The translations under genes were made by a program, and so were the position numbers. This document shows, in pieces, positions 1-9,663 of a stretch of DNA of 64,000 nucleotides. Position 1 is the first letter of the stretch, and every line of letters starts with the position of its first letter. The DNA comes from Chloroflexota bacterium (GTDB taxonomy: Bacteria > Chloroflexota > Limnocylindria > P2-11E > CF-107). The stretch is taken from contig VBHP01000027.1 of NCBI GenBank assembly GCA_005881435.1, positions 1 through 64,000 of the forward strand. The letters are read 5' to 3'. The notes beneath the pieces were generated by a model. It saw only the letters and a program-made list of their open reading frames with translations, ran no database searches and was not told the DNA's origin.

Positions 1-381
1 CGCCACCCAGGCTTGGATGCCGCCGTGCAGCAGCGCGACCGCGTCGTGTCCGTAGTACCGGAGCGCCCACCACAGACGCGCGGCTTGATGCCCGCCGTCG
101 GCGTCGTAGCCGATCACGAACGTGTCGTCGCCGATCCCGAACCGCGACATCGCCGCGGCGAAGCGGTCCGGCGAGGCGATCATCCAGCGCACCGGCGACG
201 GCGGGTCGGACAGGTCCTCCGCCCAGTTGCAATAGACCGCACCAGGAATGTGCGCCGCGCGGTAGGCAGCGCGCAGGTCCGCGTCGAAGCTGTAGCGGCA
301 GTCCACGATGCGCACTGTCGGATCAGCGAGCCGCCGAGCGACCTCGTCGACCTCGACGAGGAAGCGATGGCGCCAGGTCAT
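1..381 (-). CDS. Rhodanese / thiosulfate sulfurtransferase (SseA-like), N-terminal part, runs off window edge
   Basis: Reverse complement reads MTWRHRFLVEVDEVARRLADPTVRIVDCRYSFDADLRAAYRAAHIPGAVYCNWAEDL...GIGDDTFVIGYDADGGHQAARLWWALRYYGHDAVALLHGGIQAWVA; typical rhodanese IVDCR...HIPGA. Absent from ORF track because no stop lies within the window. Confidence 0.85.
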   Translation of the reverse strand, partial: MTWRHRFLVEVDEVARRLADPTVRIVDCRYSFDADLRAAYRAAHIPGAVYCNWAEDLSDPPSPVRWMIASPDRFAAAMSRFGIGDDTFVIGYDADGGHQAARLWWALRYYGHDAVALLHGGIQAWVA

Positions 382-408
382 CGCTCCAGAGCGTAGTCTG
401 ACTCTCCC

Positions 409-1782
409 GTGCGCTCCACGCCCACGTTCGATGCGCTCGCGGCACCGATGGACGAGATGGTCGACGTGATGTCCTCTCGAGGCGGTGATGTTTCGGCGCT
501 CGCGACCGAGCAATCTGGCATGGCCATCTCGGTGGACGACCGCAAGCAGGACGTCAGCGACGTGCCGCTGCTGCGTGGCATCGTCCTCCGCGCCTTCGAC
601 GGGCAGGGTTTTGTCGAGTTCGCAACCGATGGGGCACCGCGCGCGGAAACGTTGCGCGCGGCCAAGCGGCTCGCGCGTGTGGCCGTGCGCGGCGGCATTC
701 GCGCGGAGACGTCGACCGGCCGATTCGACACCGTCTGCGAGATCGATCCCGTGGACGTCAGCACCGAGGACAAGTTCGCTCGCGTGCGCGAGCTGCAAGC
801 GACGCTGCGCGCGCTGCATCCCAAGGCCGTGAACGCTCGCGCGACGTACAGCGAGCGCATCACGCTCCAGCGGTTCCGCTCGCCGGAGCGCGATCTGGTG
901 CAGCGCGTCGTCCGCGTCGTCGCCACGGCGATCCTCTTCGTCGCTGAAAACGGACGGACCGAGTACGCGTACGAGCCGCACGGCGCAACGAAGGGGGTCG
1001 AGCTCCTGCGTTTCGGCAGTGACGAGCTGGACAAGATCCGTGACACCGCGAGCGCGATGCTTCGCGCCGAGCGGATCGAGCCGGGCACGTACGAGATCGT
1101 CACATCGCCGGAGGCCAGCGGTCTGATCGCGCACGAGGCTTTCGGCCATGGCGTCGAGATGGACATGTATCCGAAGGAGCGCGCCCGCTCGCAGCTGTAC
1201 CTCGGCAAGCGGGTGGCATCTCCGCTCACGACGATGCTCGACGACCCCAGCGTGGCGGGCGCGTACGGATCGTTCTTCTTCGACGACGAAGGGCATCTGG
1301 CGCGGCCGACGACGATCATCCAGGACGGCATCTACATCGGCGGCCTGGCCGACGATTCGGCGGCGCTGGCGCTGGGTTACCCCGCGACGCCGAACGGCCG
1401 ACGCGAGTCCTACCGGCGCAAGGCCTACGCGCGTATGACGAACACGTTCTTCGTCGCCAATGGCAAGACGCCGGACGAGCTGATCGCGAGCATCGATAGC
1501 GGGATATACCTGGACCGCGGCTCCAGCGGCATGGAGGATCCGAAGTCCTGGGGCATCCAGGTGACCATGCGCGACGCGCGCGAGATCCGTGGCGGCAAGC
1601 TCACCGATCGCTACTTCAAAGAGGTCGGCGTCACCGGGTATGTGCCCGAGGTCCTCGGCAGCATCACCGCCGTGGCGAACGACCTGTCGTTCGACGCCGG
1701 GATGTGCGGCAAGGGGCACAAGGAGCTCGTTCCCGTGAGCTCCGGCGGGCCGCACCTGCGCCTGCGGGCGCGGCTCTCCTAG
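409..1782 (+). CDS. tldD: TldD family metalloprotease
   Basis: GLIAHEAFGHGVEMD (HExxxH) motif, TldD-like C-terminal half; followed immediately by a TldE/PmbA-like gene. Confidence 0.88.
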   Translation: MRSTPTFDALAAPMDEMVDVMSSRGGDVSALATEQSGMAISVDDRKQDVSDVPLLRGIVLRAFDGQGFVEFATDGAPRAETLRAAKRLARVAVRGGIRAETSTGRFDTVCEIDPVDVSTEDKFARVRELQATLRALHPKAVNARATYSERITLQRFRSPERDLVQRVVRVVATAILFVAENGRTEYAYEPHGATKGVELLRFGSDELDKIRDTASAMLRAERIEPGTYEIVTSPEASGLIAHEAFGHGVEMDMYPKERARSQLYLGKRVASPLTTMLDDPSVAGAYGSFFFDDEGHLARPTTIIQDGIYIGGLADDSAALALGYPATPNGRRESYRRKAYARMTNTFFVANGKTPDELIASIDSGIYLDRGSSGMEDPKSWGIQVTMRDAREIRGGKLTDRYFKEVGVTGYVPEVLGSITAVANDLSFDAGMCGKGHKELVPVSSGGPHLRLRARLS

Positions 1783-1785
1783 CCG

Positions 1786-3105
1786 ATGCCACGGGATCCG
1801 TTCGACCGGTTGGCGGCCCTGCTCTCTTCGACGAAGGGCATCGCTGACTGGAAGCTGCGGCATCGCTCCGATCGTGAGACGCAGCTGTACCTCGTCGGTC
1901 AGCGGCGCGAGGCGCTGCGCACGGTCGACGGCGACCGCTACGACGCGACGGTCTACGTCGATCACGAAGGGAAGCGCGGCAGCTCCGGCACGACCCTACT
2001 GCGCGACTATCCCGACGAATGGGCCGAGCGCATCGCCGCTGCGGTCTTCCGCGCCGGCCTGCAGTCGAATCCGCCGTTCGCGCTACCGGGAAAGTCGCGA
2101 TACCCGGCCGTGCCGCTCGTCGATGCGACGATTCGCGACCGGCCCGAGGAACGCGCGCAGGATGTGGCCGCGCGTCTGCTCCGCCTCGTCCGGCGCGAAG
2201 GCGGCGTGCGACTGTCGAGCGCGGAAGTGTTCCTGACCCACGCTCGAACGCGGTTCGCGAACAGCCGCGGCGCGGGAGGGGAGTACGACGAGACTTCGGC
2301 CGACATCGAGTTCGTGGTGCTGGCCGGCGACGGCGTGCGCGGCACCGAGGCGCTGGCGGAGTACGGTCGCCGTCGCGTCGCGGACCTCGCGCTCGAGGAG
2401 TCGGTCGCGGAGGCGTCGCGGTTCGCGCGCGACGCGCTCGTGGCCACGCCGCCGCGCGGCGCCCGTGCCGGCGTCGTGGTGTTCCACGGCGAACCGCTTC
2501 GCGACGGGACCATCTCGGACTTCTGGCAGCCCTTCCGCTTCCACCTTTCGGCCGAAGCGGCGTACCGTAAGTTGTCGCGGTTCGCTCCGGGGCGTTCGAT
2601 CACGAGCGGGCGTCTCGCGGGCGAGCCGCTTCGCTTGTCCGCGGACCCGACGCTCCGCTACGGGGTGGCCAGCGCGCCCTTCGATCGCGACGGCGTCGCG
2701 CTCCGCCGCGCGCCGCTCGTCGAGGGCGGGAAGCTCGAGCGCTACTGGGCCACTAAGGAATACGCCGACTACCTCGGCGTCGAGCCGACGGGCGCGCTCA
2801 CCAACATCGACGTGCCGGCCGGTCGCACCTCGGAGCGGCAACTGCTGTCGGACGGTCCGCTCCTCGAGGTCGTGTCGTTCTCGTGGTTCAACCCCGACTT
2901 CGTCACCGGCGATTTCTCGTGCGAGATCCGTCTCGGATACGAGCGCCGACGCGGCACGATCCGGCCGGTGAAGGGCGGTGCGGTGCAGGGCAACCTCTTC
3001 GCCGCGTTCGCGCGGGCGCACTTCGGGCGCGAGGTCGAATGGATGGGCACGTATCACGGACCGCGCGCCATTCGCTTCGAGCACCTCACCGTCGCGGGCA
3101 GCTAA
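1786..3105 (+). CDS. TldE/PmbA family partner protein
   Basis: Tandem with TldD, 439 aa, lacks HExxxH, ends KGGAVQGNLFAAFARAHFGREVEWMGTYHGPRAIRFEHLTVAGS. Confidence 0.75.
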   Translation: MPRDPFDRLAALLSSTKGIADWKLRHRSDRETQLYLVGQRREALRTVDGDRYDATVYVDHEGKRGSSGTTLLRDYPDEWAERIAAAVFRAGLQSNPPFALPGKSRYPAVPLVDATIRDRPEERAQDVAARLLRLVRREGGVRLSSAEVFLTHARTRFANSRGAGGEYDETSADIEFVVLAGDGVRGTEALAEYGRRRVADLALEESVAEASRFARDALVATPPRGARAGVVVFHGEPLRDGTISDFWQPFRFHLSAEAAYRKLSRFAPGRSITSGRLAGEPLRLSADPTLRYGVASAPFDRDGVALRRAPLVEGGKLERYWATKEYADYLGVEPTGALTNIDVPAGRTSERQLLSDGPLLEVVSFSWFNPDFVTGDFSCEIRLGYERRRGTIRPVKGGAVQGNLFAAFARAHFGREVEWMGTYHGPRAIRFEHLTVAGS

Positions 3106-3411
3106 ATGCGCCGCGGCAACCTCCGGCGGGCGCTGTCGCTCGCGTTCAGGCGCACGCCGCGTGGACCTCTCCGGACCGTCATGCTGTACGAGACGCAAGG
3201 CTGCGGGCTGTGCGCCGAGACCTTCCGCCAGCTGTCACGCGTCGCGCTGGACACGGCGATCGAGATCGTTCGGGTCGACATCGCCACCGATCCGGCGCTG
3301 TTCCAGCGCTACGGGCTCCGCGTGCCGGTCGTCGCGACCGATGGCCGGGAGCTGGACGCCTCCGGCGTCAGCGAAAGCGCGCTCCGCGCGTTCGTCGCCG
3401 CGTCTCGGTAG
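3106..3411 (+). CDS. Glutaredoxin-like small thiol protein (DUF836-like)
   Basis: LYETQGCGLCAETFRQL...VRVDIATDPALFQRYGLRVPVVATDGRELDASG: CxxC-type thioredoxin-like fold with VPV segment. Confidence 0.7.
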   Translation: MRRGNLRRALSLAFRRTPRGPLRTVMLYETQGCGLCAETFRQLSRVALDTAIEIVRVDIATDPALFQRYGLRVPVVATDGRELDASGVSESALRAFVAASR

Positions 3412-3441
3412 CGCGCCGGCCGCGTTCCTTCCCCCGCTGGG

Positions 3442-6400
3442 GTGACCTGCGCGCTGACCAATACTGAAAGACTCCGCGCGGTGGGGGCGGAAGGCACCAC
3501 AGCGGCGCACGCGCCGGGCCGCGCAGACTCGAGGCCCGCACTGACCGCCCGCCCGTGGCGGCCGCGGCTCATCTCCGTCGCCGTGACCCTGGCCTATCTC
3601 TTCGCACTCCCGGTGCTGCGCGCAGCCTGGGGCGCCGGCGCGACGTCGTTGTCGGTGCTGCCGGTCGCGGCCATCGCCTGGTCCTTCGGCCAGCGCGCCG
3701 GCATCGCCGCCGGCATCGCTGCGATCGTCGCGGACACGGCGATCCTGGCGGCGCTGGGTGAGCCGGAATGGATCGACGTGGCCATGGCCGGCGGCGGTCT
3801 CATCGCCATCGCGGACGTCCTCGTCGGCGCGACGTTCGGCTGGATGGGCGAGGTGACCGGACGTCTGGCCGATCAGTCACGGCAGCTCGAGGTCCTGACC
3901 GACGAGGCGATGCGCCGGCGCATCGAATCCGAGACGCTGGCCGAGGCCGCGCGACTCGTCGCCGAGAGCCCGCTCAACGGCGAGACGCTCCAGACCATTC
4001 TCGAGGCGTCGATGCGCGTCGTGCCGGCCCGGCTGGCGGTACTGGCGATACCCGTCGACGGCGACACGTTGGAGGTGGCGGCCGTCGTCGGCGCACCCGC
4101 ACGCTGGCTCGGCACCCGCTACGCGACGACGCAGGGCATCGCCGGCCGCGCCTTCCGCTCGCGGGCACCACAGGTCGTGCACGACGTCGCCACCGACAGC
4201 GACTACGTCCGCTGGGTCGACGGCATTCGTGCGGCGCTGTCGGTGCCGATCGTGTCGCGTGGCGCGGTCGCGGGCGTCCTGCATCTCGAGGCGAACGAGT
4301 TCGCGCGGTTCAACACGGGCGAGGCGCAGCTGCTGCAAGGGTTTGCCGCGTTCGCCGCGATCGCCATCGAGAGCGATCGACTGCTGCGCGATTCCGCCTC
4401 CCGCACTCAGGAGCTGACGACGGCGAACGAGCGGCTCCGCACCAGCGAGGACCGCCTGCATGCCGTGGTGGCCACCGCGCCGGTCGCACTGTTCGCGCTC
4501 GATCGTGACGGCGTGTTCACGCTGTCCGAGGGGAGCGCGCTCGGCGCGCTCGGGCTGCGCTCCGGGGAAGTGCTCGGGCGCTCGGTGTTCGAGATCTATC
4601 GCGACAACCCCGACATCCTGATGAATGTGCGCCGCGCGCTCGACGGCGAAGAGCTCCGTGCCCTGGTGCGCGTCGGTCAGAGCGCGTTCGAGACCCTGTA
4701 CGTGCCGCAGCGCGAGCAGGAGACCGTCACCGGTGTCATCGGCATCGCGCTCGACGTGACCGAGCGCGTGCGCCAGGACCAGGCGCTGAAAGAGCAGCTC
4801 GAGCTCTATGGCGCGGTGATGCGATCGCAGAGCGATCTCGGCGAGATCCTCATCGTCAGCGAGGGCGCGCGGCCGGCGTACTGGAACCAGGCCTTCCTCG
4901 ACGTCACCGGCTACAGCGGCGAGGAGCTGGCCGGGATGAAGTCGTTCTTCGATCTCGTCGTTGCCGAGGAACGCGACGCGCTCATCGAGCGGGTGCGCGC
5001 GAACACCGGCACGCGGATGAAGTTCGAGATCGGCGTTCGGGCCAAGGACGGCAGGCGCATCGATCTGGAGGTCGCGATGACGCCGTTCAAGAGCGCGGCG
5101 CGGGGCGGGACCGTCACGGTGGCCCGCGACATCAGCGAACGTAAGCGCGCGCAGAGCACGCTGGAACACCAGGCCGTGCACGACGTCCTCACCGGCCTGC
5201 CGAACCGCATGTTGCTGCGCGATCGGCTGGAGCAGGCCGTCCACCTGGCGCGCCGGCAGCGGTCGTCAGTGAGCCTGCTGATGATGGATCTCGACCATTT
5301 CAAGGAGATCAACGACACGTTCGGTCACCACGTCGGCGACGCGCTGCTGCAACAGGTCGGACCGCGCCTGCGGACGCAGATCCGCGAGACCGACACCGTG
5401 GCGCGGCTCGGCGGCGACGAATTCGCGCTCGTGCTCGTCGGCGCCGACGCCAGCGGCGCGGAGCTCGCCGCGCGTCACGTGCTCGAGCAGCTCGAGCGAC
5501 CGTTCCTGCTGGAAGGACAATCGTTGGACATCGGGGCGTCGATCGGCATCGCGATCTTCCCCGACCACGGCGACGACGCCGACATGCTGCTACGCCGCGC
5601 CGACATCGCGATGTACGCGGCCAAGCGCTCACGCGTCGGTTACGCGCGCTACGCCGCCGAGCAGGACGAATACAACCCCAGCCGCCTCGCACTCATGAGC
5701 GAGCTGCGCGCAGGGATCGAACGCTCGGAGCTGGTGCTGCATTTCCAGCCCGTCGTGTCGGTGCCCAGCGGCGACGTCACCGGGCTCGAGGCCCTGGTGC
5801 GCTGGATCCATCCCGAGCGCGGCCTGATCTCGCCGGCCGACTTTGTCCCGCTGGCCGAGCGCAGCGGCCTCATTCGACCGCTGACGCAGTGGGTCCTCAC
5901 CGCAGCTCTGCGCGAGGCGCGCGCGTTGCGCCAGGCCGGGATGCCGGTCGGGATCAGCGTGAACCTCTCGACCCGGAACCTGCTCGATCCCGAGCTCGCC
6001 GAGCTCGTCCAGAAGCTTCTCGAGACCTGGCAGGTCGAGCCCGGCGCGCTCTCGCTCGAGATCACCGAGTCGAACATGGTGTCGGAGCCGCAGCGGACGC
6101 TCGACGTTCTGGCGCAGTTGCGGCGCATCGGCGTCCGTCTCGCTGTCGATGATTTCGGCACCGGCTACTCCTCGCTCGCGTACCTCAACCGTCTCCCCGT
6201 CGACGCGATCAAGATCGACAAGACCTTCGTCCGGGCCATGGTCGGGAGCGAATCGAGCGCCGCGATCGTGCGCGCGACCGTCGATCTCGGCCACAACCTC
6301 GGCTTCACCGTCGTGGCCGAAGGCGTCGAGGACCGCGCCACCTGGGATCTCGTGGCCGCGGCTTCCTGCGACGAGGTGCAGGGCTTCCTGGTCGCCCGTC

Positions 6401-6471
6401 CGATGCCCGCGGATGACCTTCGCACGTGGCTCCGGGCGCGACGTGTCGCGAGCGCGGCGGCCGGCGATTAG
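3442..6471 (+). CDS. Membrane-anchored GAF-PAS-PAS-GGDEF-EAL cyclic-di-GMP turnover protein
   Basis: N-terminal hydrophobic segments; RETDTVARLGGDEFALVL (I-site RxxD plus GGDEF); LEALVRWIHPERG and VDDFGTGYSSLAYL (EAL). Confidence 0.92.
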   Translation: MTCALTNTERLRAVGAEGTTAAHAPGRADSRPALTARPWRPRLISVAVTLAYLFALPVLRAAWGAGATSLSVLPVAAIAWSFGQRAGIAAGIAAIVADTAILAALGEPEWIDVAMAGGGLIAIADVLVGATFGWMGEVTGRLADQSRQLEVLTDEAMRRRIESETLAEAARLVAESPLNGETLQTILEASMRVVPARLAVLAIPVDGDTLEVAAVVGAPARWLGTRYATTQGIAGRAFRSRAPQVVHDVATDSDYVRWVDGIRAALSVPIVSRGAVAGVLHLEANEFARFNTGEAQLLQGFAAFAAIAIESDRLLRDSASRTQELTTANERLRTSEDRLHAVVATAPVALFALDRDGVFTLSEGSALGALGLRSGEVLGRSVFEIYRDNPDILMNVRRALDGEELRALVRVGQSAFETLYVPQREQETVTGVIGIALDVTERVRQDQALKEQLELYGAVMRSQSDLGEILIVSEGARPAYWNQAFLDVTGYSGEELAGMKSFFDLVVAEERDALIERVRANTGTRMKFEIGVRAKDGRRIDLEVAMTPFKSAARGGTVTVARDISERKRAQSTLEHQAVHDVLTGLPNRMLLRDRLEQAVHLARRQRSSVSLLMMDLDHFKEINDTFGHHVGDALLQQVGPRLRTQIRETDTVARLGGDEFALVLVGADASGAELAARHVLEQLERPFLLEGQSLDIGASIGIAIFPDHGDDADMLLRRADIAMYAAKRSRVGYARYAAEQDEYNPSRLALMSELRAGIERSELVLHFQPVVSVPSGDVTGLEALVRWIHPERGLISPADFVPLAERSGLIRPLTQWVLTAALREARALRQAGMPVGISVNLSTRNLLDPELAELVQKLLETWQVEPGALSLEITESNMVSEPQRTLDVLAQLRRIGVRLAVDDFGTGYSSLAYLNRLPVDAIKIDKTFVRAMVGSESSAAIVRATVDLGHNLGFTVVAEGVEDRATWDLVAAASCDEVQGFLVARPMPADDLRTWLRARRVASAAAGD

Positions 6472-6493
6472 TGCCCGAGACCACAATGTCGCC

Positions 6494-6850
6494 GTGCCCA
6501 TCTACCGCTGCCCGCGATGCCTCGCCACGGACATCTCCGCCGACGCCCATCCGACGCGCGTGCTTCGCGGCGCGATCGAGGTCCAGGACGTCATGGTCTG
6601 CCGCGGCTGTTACCGCGCGGCGGAGCTGGAGTTCCGGATCGCCTGCGAGACCAGCGGTCTACCGTACGCGCCGCAGTCCATCCGCGAGGGTCTTCGCCGG
6701 CTCGCGTTCTTCTATCGCGACCGGCTGGCGGCCTGGTCCGCTCCGGAGCTGCTCGTCGACGACGCCGATCGCGACGCCGCAACACGGCCGATCCGCGTCG
6801 CTCTGGAGGACGTCGAACGGCGTCTCCGCCTGGCGGTGCTCGAGCCCTAA
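6494..6850 (+). CDS. Small 4-Cys (CPRC...CRGC) zinc-ribbon-like protein
   Basis: GTG start at 6494: VPIYRCPRCLATDISADAHPTRVLRGAIEVQDVMVCRGCYRAAELEF...; lies between two GGDEF-EAL genes on the same strand. Confidence 0.55.
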   Translation: MPIYRCPRCLATDISADAHPTRVLRGAIEVQDVMVCRGCYRAAELEFRIACETSGLPYAPQSIREGLRRLAFFYRDRLAAWSAPELLVDDADRDAATRPIRVALEDVERRLRLAVLEP

Positions 6851-6877
6851 GCGCGAGCCGGCGCGCGTGTAGGCGCC

Positions 6878-9637
6878 GTGCTGCATCTGCCGCATGCCCT
6901 AACGTCTCTGCCGCGGCGTTCGACGCGCGTGCGGGTCCTGTACTCGTTCGCCGCAACGCTGTTGTATGCGGCGCTGCTGCCGCCGGCGCAACGGATCGTC
7001 GGCGACGAGTTCGCCAGCCTGGTGGTACTGCCGGTGGCGCTGCTGGCGTGGCTGTGGGGCTGGCGTATCGGACTGCTCGCCGGGGTCCTCGCGGGGCCGT
7101 TGAACCAGGGACTCTACGAGCTGACCGCGTTTACCGAGACCATCAGCTTGCTGCCCTCGGCGATCGCGAGCGTCGCGGTGGGGCTGGCCGTCGGGGGACT
7201 CAGCGAGATCGCGGGCCGCTTGAACGCGAGCCAGCAACGGCTCACGACGCTGATCGCGAACGCGCCGGTCGTTCTCTTCGCCGTCGATGCCGCGGGCACG
7301 ATCACCCTGGAGCAGGGCAAGGCGCTCGAGCGCATCGGGCTCCATCCCGGCCAGAACGTTGGCAAGAACTTCTTCGAGACATATAAGGACCAGGGGGATG
7401 CGGTCGCGCTGATGCGTCGCGCGCTCGCCGGTGACGACGTGTCGCGTCTCATCGCCGGAGCGGACCTCGCGTTCGAAGTGCACTACTCGCCCGTGCGCAA
7501 CGGCGGAAAGGTCGTCGGCGCCATCGGCGTGGCCTTCGATGTCACCGAACGGCATCGCGCCGAGCTTCAAGCGCGCGGCTCGGAAGAACGCTTCCGGCGC
7601 CTCTTCGAGCTGAGCCCGACCGGCTCGATCGTCACGCGCCGCGCCGACGGCACGATCGTCGATGCCAATCCGGCGTTCCTGGCCATGACCGGCTTCTCCC
7701 GCGACGACATGTTGGGCAAGACCACGGTCGAGCTCGGGTTCTGGAGCGAGGAGCAGTGGCGTCGCGAGCTCTTCGCCGACGCGACCGCCGAGCGCGGCCG
7801 GAACGTCGAGATGCATCTGCGCACGCGAAGCGGTGAAGAGCGCAGCCTCCTGATCTCCTGGGACGCGGTGGAGCTCGGCGACGACCGCTACATCGTCGCC
7901 ACCGGTACCGATCTCACCGAGCACCTTCGTTCGGAGGAGGCGCTGCGCCAGAGCGAGGAGCGCTTCGCCCGACTCTTCCGCGAGAACCCGGCCGGCCTGC
8001 TGGTGAGCCGGCTGTCGGACGGCGTCGTCCTCGACGTGAACGAGGCCTGGCTCGGGATGACCGGCTTCGGGCGCGACGAGACCGTCGGCAAGACCGTGGT
8101 CGAGCTCGGTCTGTGGGTCGAGCCCGGTTCGCGCCGCGCCTTATCCGACCGCCTCGAGCGCGAGGGCCAGATCCGCGACTACGAGTTCAAGTCGCGCGTT
8201 CGCTCCGGCGAGATCCGCGAAGCGCTGGCGTCATTCGAGCTGGTCGAGTTCGGTGGCGAGCGCTGCGTCCTGACCAGCGCGATCGACATCACCGACCGCA
8301 AGCGTGCCGAGCGGGCGCTGGAGCACCGCGCCCTGCACGACGAGCTGACCGGCCTGCCCAATCGCGTGCTGCTGCTCGATCGCCTCGAGCAGTCGATCCT
8401 GGCGGCGCGTCGTCATCACGGCACGTTCGCGCTGCTGGTGATGGACCTCGACCACTTCAAGGAGGTCAACGACACCTTCGGCCACCACGCCGGCGACGAG
8501 CTCCTGGCGCAGGTGGGACCGCGGCTGCGTGAGCTGCTGCGCGAGAGCGACACTGTGGCGCGCCTCGGCGGCGACGAGTTCGCGCTGATCCTGTCCGGAG
8601 CAGGGGACACCGCCGCGCAGCGCGTCGCGCGCGGCGTGCTCGACGCCTTGTCCGAACCCTTCGTCGTCGAGGGCCAGGCGCTGCGCATCGAGGCCAGCAT
8701 GGGCATCGTCATCTACCCGCAGCACGGCGAGGACGGGGACACGCTGCTGCGACGAGCGGACATCGCGATGTATGTCGCCAAGCGCGCCGGCAGCAGCGCC
8801 GTCGAGTACGACCCCGCCAGCGACGAGCACACCCCGGCCCGGCTGGCGCTGCTGGGCGAGCTCGGCGCGGCCATCGAGCGCGGCGAGCTGGTGCTGCACT
8901 TCCATCCCGAAGTGAGCCTGCGCACCGGCAAGGTCGTGGCCATGGAGGCGCTCGTGCGCTGGCGCCATCCCGAGCGCGGCCTCATCCCGCCCGACGAGTT
9001 CATCCCCATCGCCGAGCGCAGCGGCCTGATGAAGCCGCTGACGCTGTGGGTGCTGCGGCACGCGCTCGCCGAATGCGCGACGTGGCAGGCTGCGGGACTC
9101 GCGCTCGGCGTCGCGGTCAATCTCTCGCCACGCAGCCTCGTCGACCCGGAGCTGCCGCAGATGGTCGGCGCACTGCTCGATGCCAGCCGTGTGTCGCCGC
9201 TGTGGCTGTCGTTGGAGATCACCGAGAGCGTCCTCATGACCGATCCGAAGCGTGCGACCGAGACGCTGGCGCGACTGCGGCGCATGGGCGCGCGTCTGTC
9301 GATCGATGACTTCGGCACGGGATACTCGTCGCTCGGCTATCTCCACGAGCTCGCCGTGCATCAGGTGAAGATCGACAAGTCGTTCGTCAAGGGCGTGCGC
9401 ATCGATCGCGGCAGCGCTGCGATCGTCCGCGCCACGGTCGAGCTCGGACACAACCTCGGCTTCGAGGTCGTGGCCGAAGGCGTCGAGGACGAGGCCACGA
9501 CGGAGCTGCTCGGTCGCGTCGGCTGCGACCTCATCCAGGGCTACTACGTCGCGATGCCGATGCCGGCGGACGAGGTGCTCGGCTGGATCGAGCGCTACGG
9601 CAAAGAGCCACGGATCACGAGCCGACTCACCGCGTAA
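6878..9637 (+). CDS. Membrane-anchored multi-PAS GGDEF-EAL protein
   Basis: Several PAS segments (ANAPVVLFAVDAAGTI..., ELSPTGSIVTRRADGTIVDANPAFLAMTGF..., RENPAGLLVSRLSDGVVLDVNEAWLGMTGF...); RESDTVARLGGDEFALIL; MEALVRWRHPERGL; IDDFGTGYSSLGYL. Confidence 0.92.
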   Translation: MLHLPHALTSLPRRSTRVRVLYSFAATLLYAALLPPAQRIVGDEFASLVVLPVALLAWLWGWRIGLLAGVLAGPLNQGLYELTAFTETISLLPSAIASVAVGLAVGGLSEIAGRLNASQQRLTTLIANAPVVLFAVDAAGTITLEQGKALERIGLHPGQNVGKNFFETYKDQGDAVALMRRALAGDDVSRLIAGADLAFEVHYSPVRNGGKVVGAIGVAFDVTERHRAELQARGSEERFRRLFELSPTGSIVTRRADGTIVDANPAFLAMTGFSRDDMLGKTTVELGFWSEEQWRRELFADATAERGRNVEMHLRTRSGEERSLLISWDAVELGDDRYIVATGTDLTEHLRSEEALRQSEERFARLFRENPAGLLVSRLSDGVVLDVNEAWLGMTGFGRDETVGKTVVELGLWVEPGSRRALSDRLEREGQIRDYEFKSRVRSGEIREALASFELVEFGGERCVLTSAIDITDRKRAERALEHRALHDELTGLPNRVLLLDRLEQSILAARRHHGTFALLVMDLDHFKEVNDTFGHHAGDELLAQVGPRLRELLRESDTVARLGGDEFALILSGAGDTAAQRVARGVLDALSEPFVVEGQALRIEASMGIVIYPQHGEDGDTLLRRADIAMYVAKRAGSSAVEYDPASDEHTPARLALLGELGAAIERGELVLHFHPEVSLRTGKVVAMEALVRWRHPERGLIPPDEFIPIAERSGLMKPLTLWVLRHALAECATWQAAGLALGVAVNLSPRSLVDPELPQMVGALLDASRVSPLWLSLEITESVLMTDPKRATETLARLRRMGARLSIDDFGTGYSSLGYLHELAVHQVKIDKSFVKGVRIDRGSAAIVRATVELGHNLGFEVVAEGVEDEATTELLGRVGCDLIQGYYVAMPMPADEVLGWIERYGKEPRITSRLTA

Positions 9638-9663
9638 ACCGGCTCGACCTTCACAATTCACAC

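Noticed and set aside
2083-3198. Antisense ORF opposite TldE
   Set aside because: Shadow ORF; sense product is a recognisable family member.
3877-5244. Long antisense ORF opposite the first GGDEF-EAL gene (455 aa)
   Set aside because: High-GC shadow ORF; the sense strand has clear conserved domain motifs, antisense product has low-complexity R/H/D-rich composition.
8231-9661. Antisense ORF (476 aa) opposite the second GGDEF-EAL gene
   Set aside because: Same GC-shadow effect; no recognisable motif.
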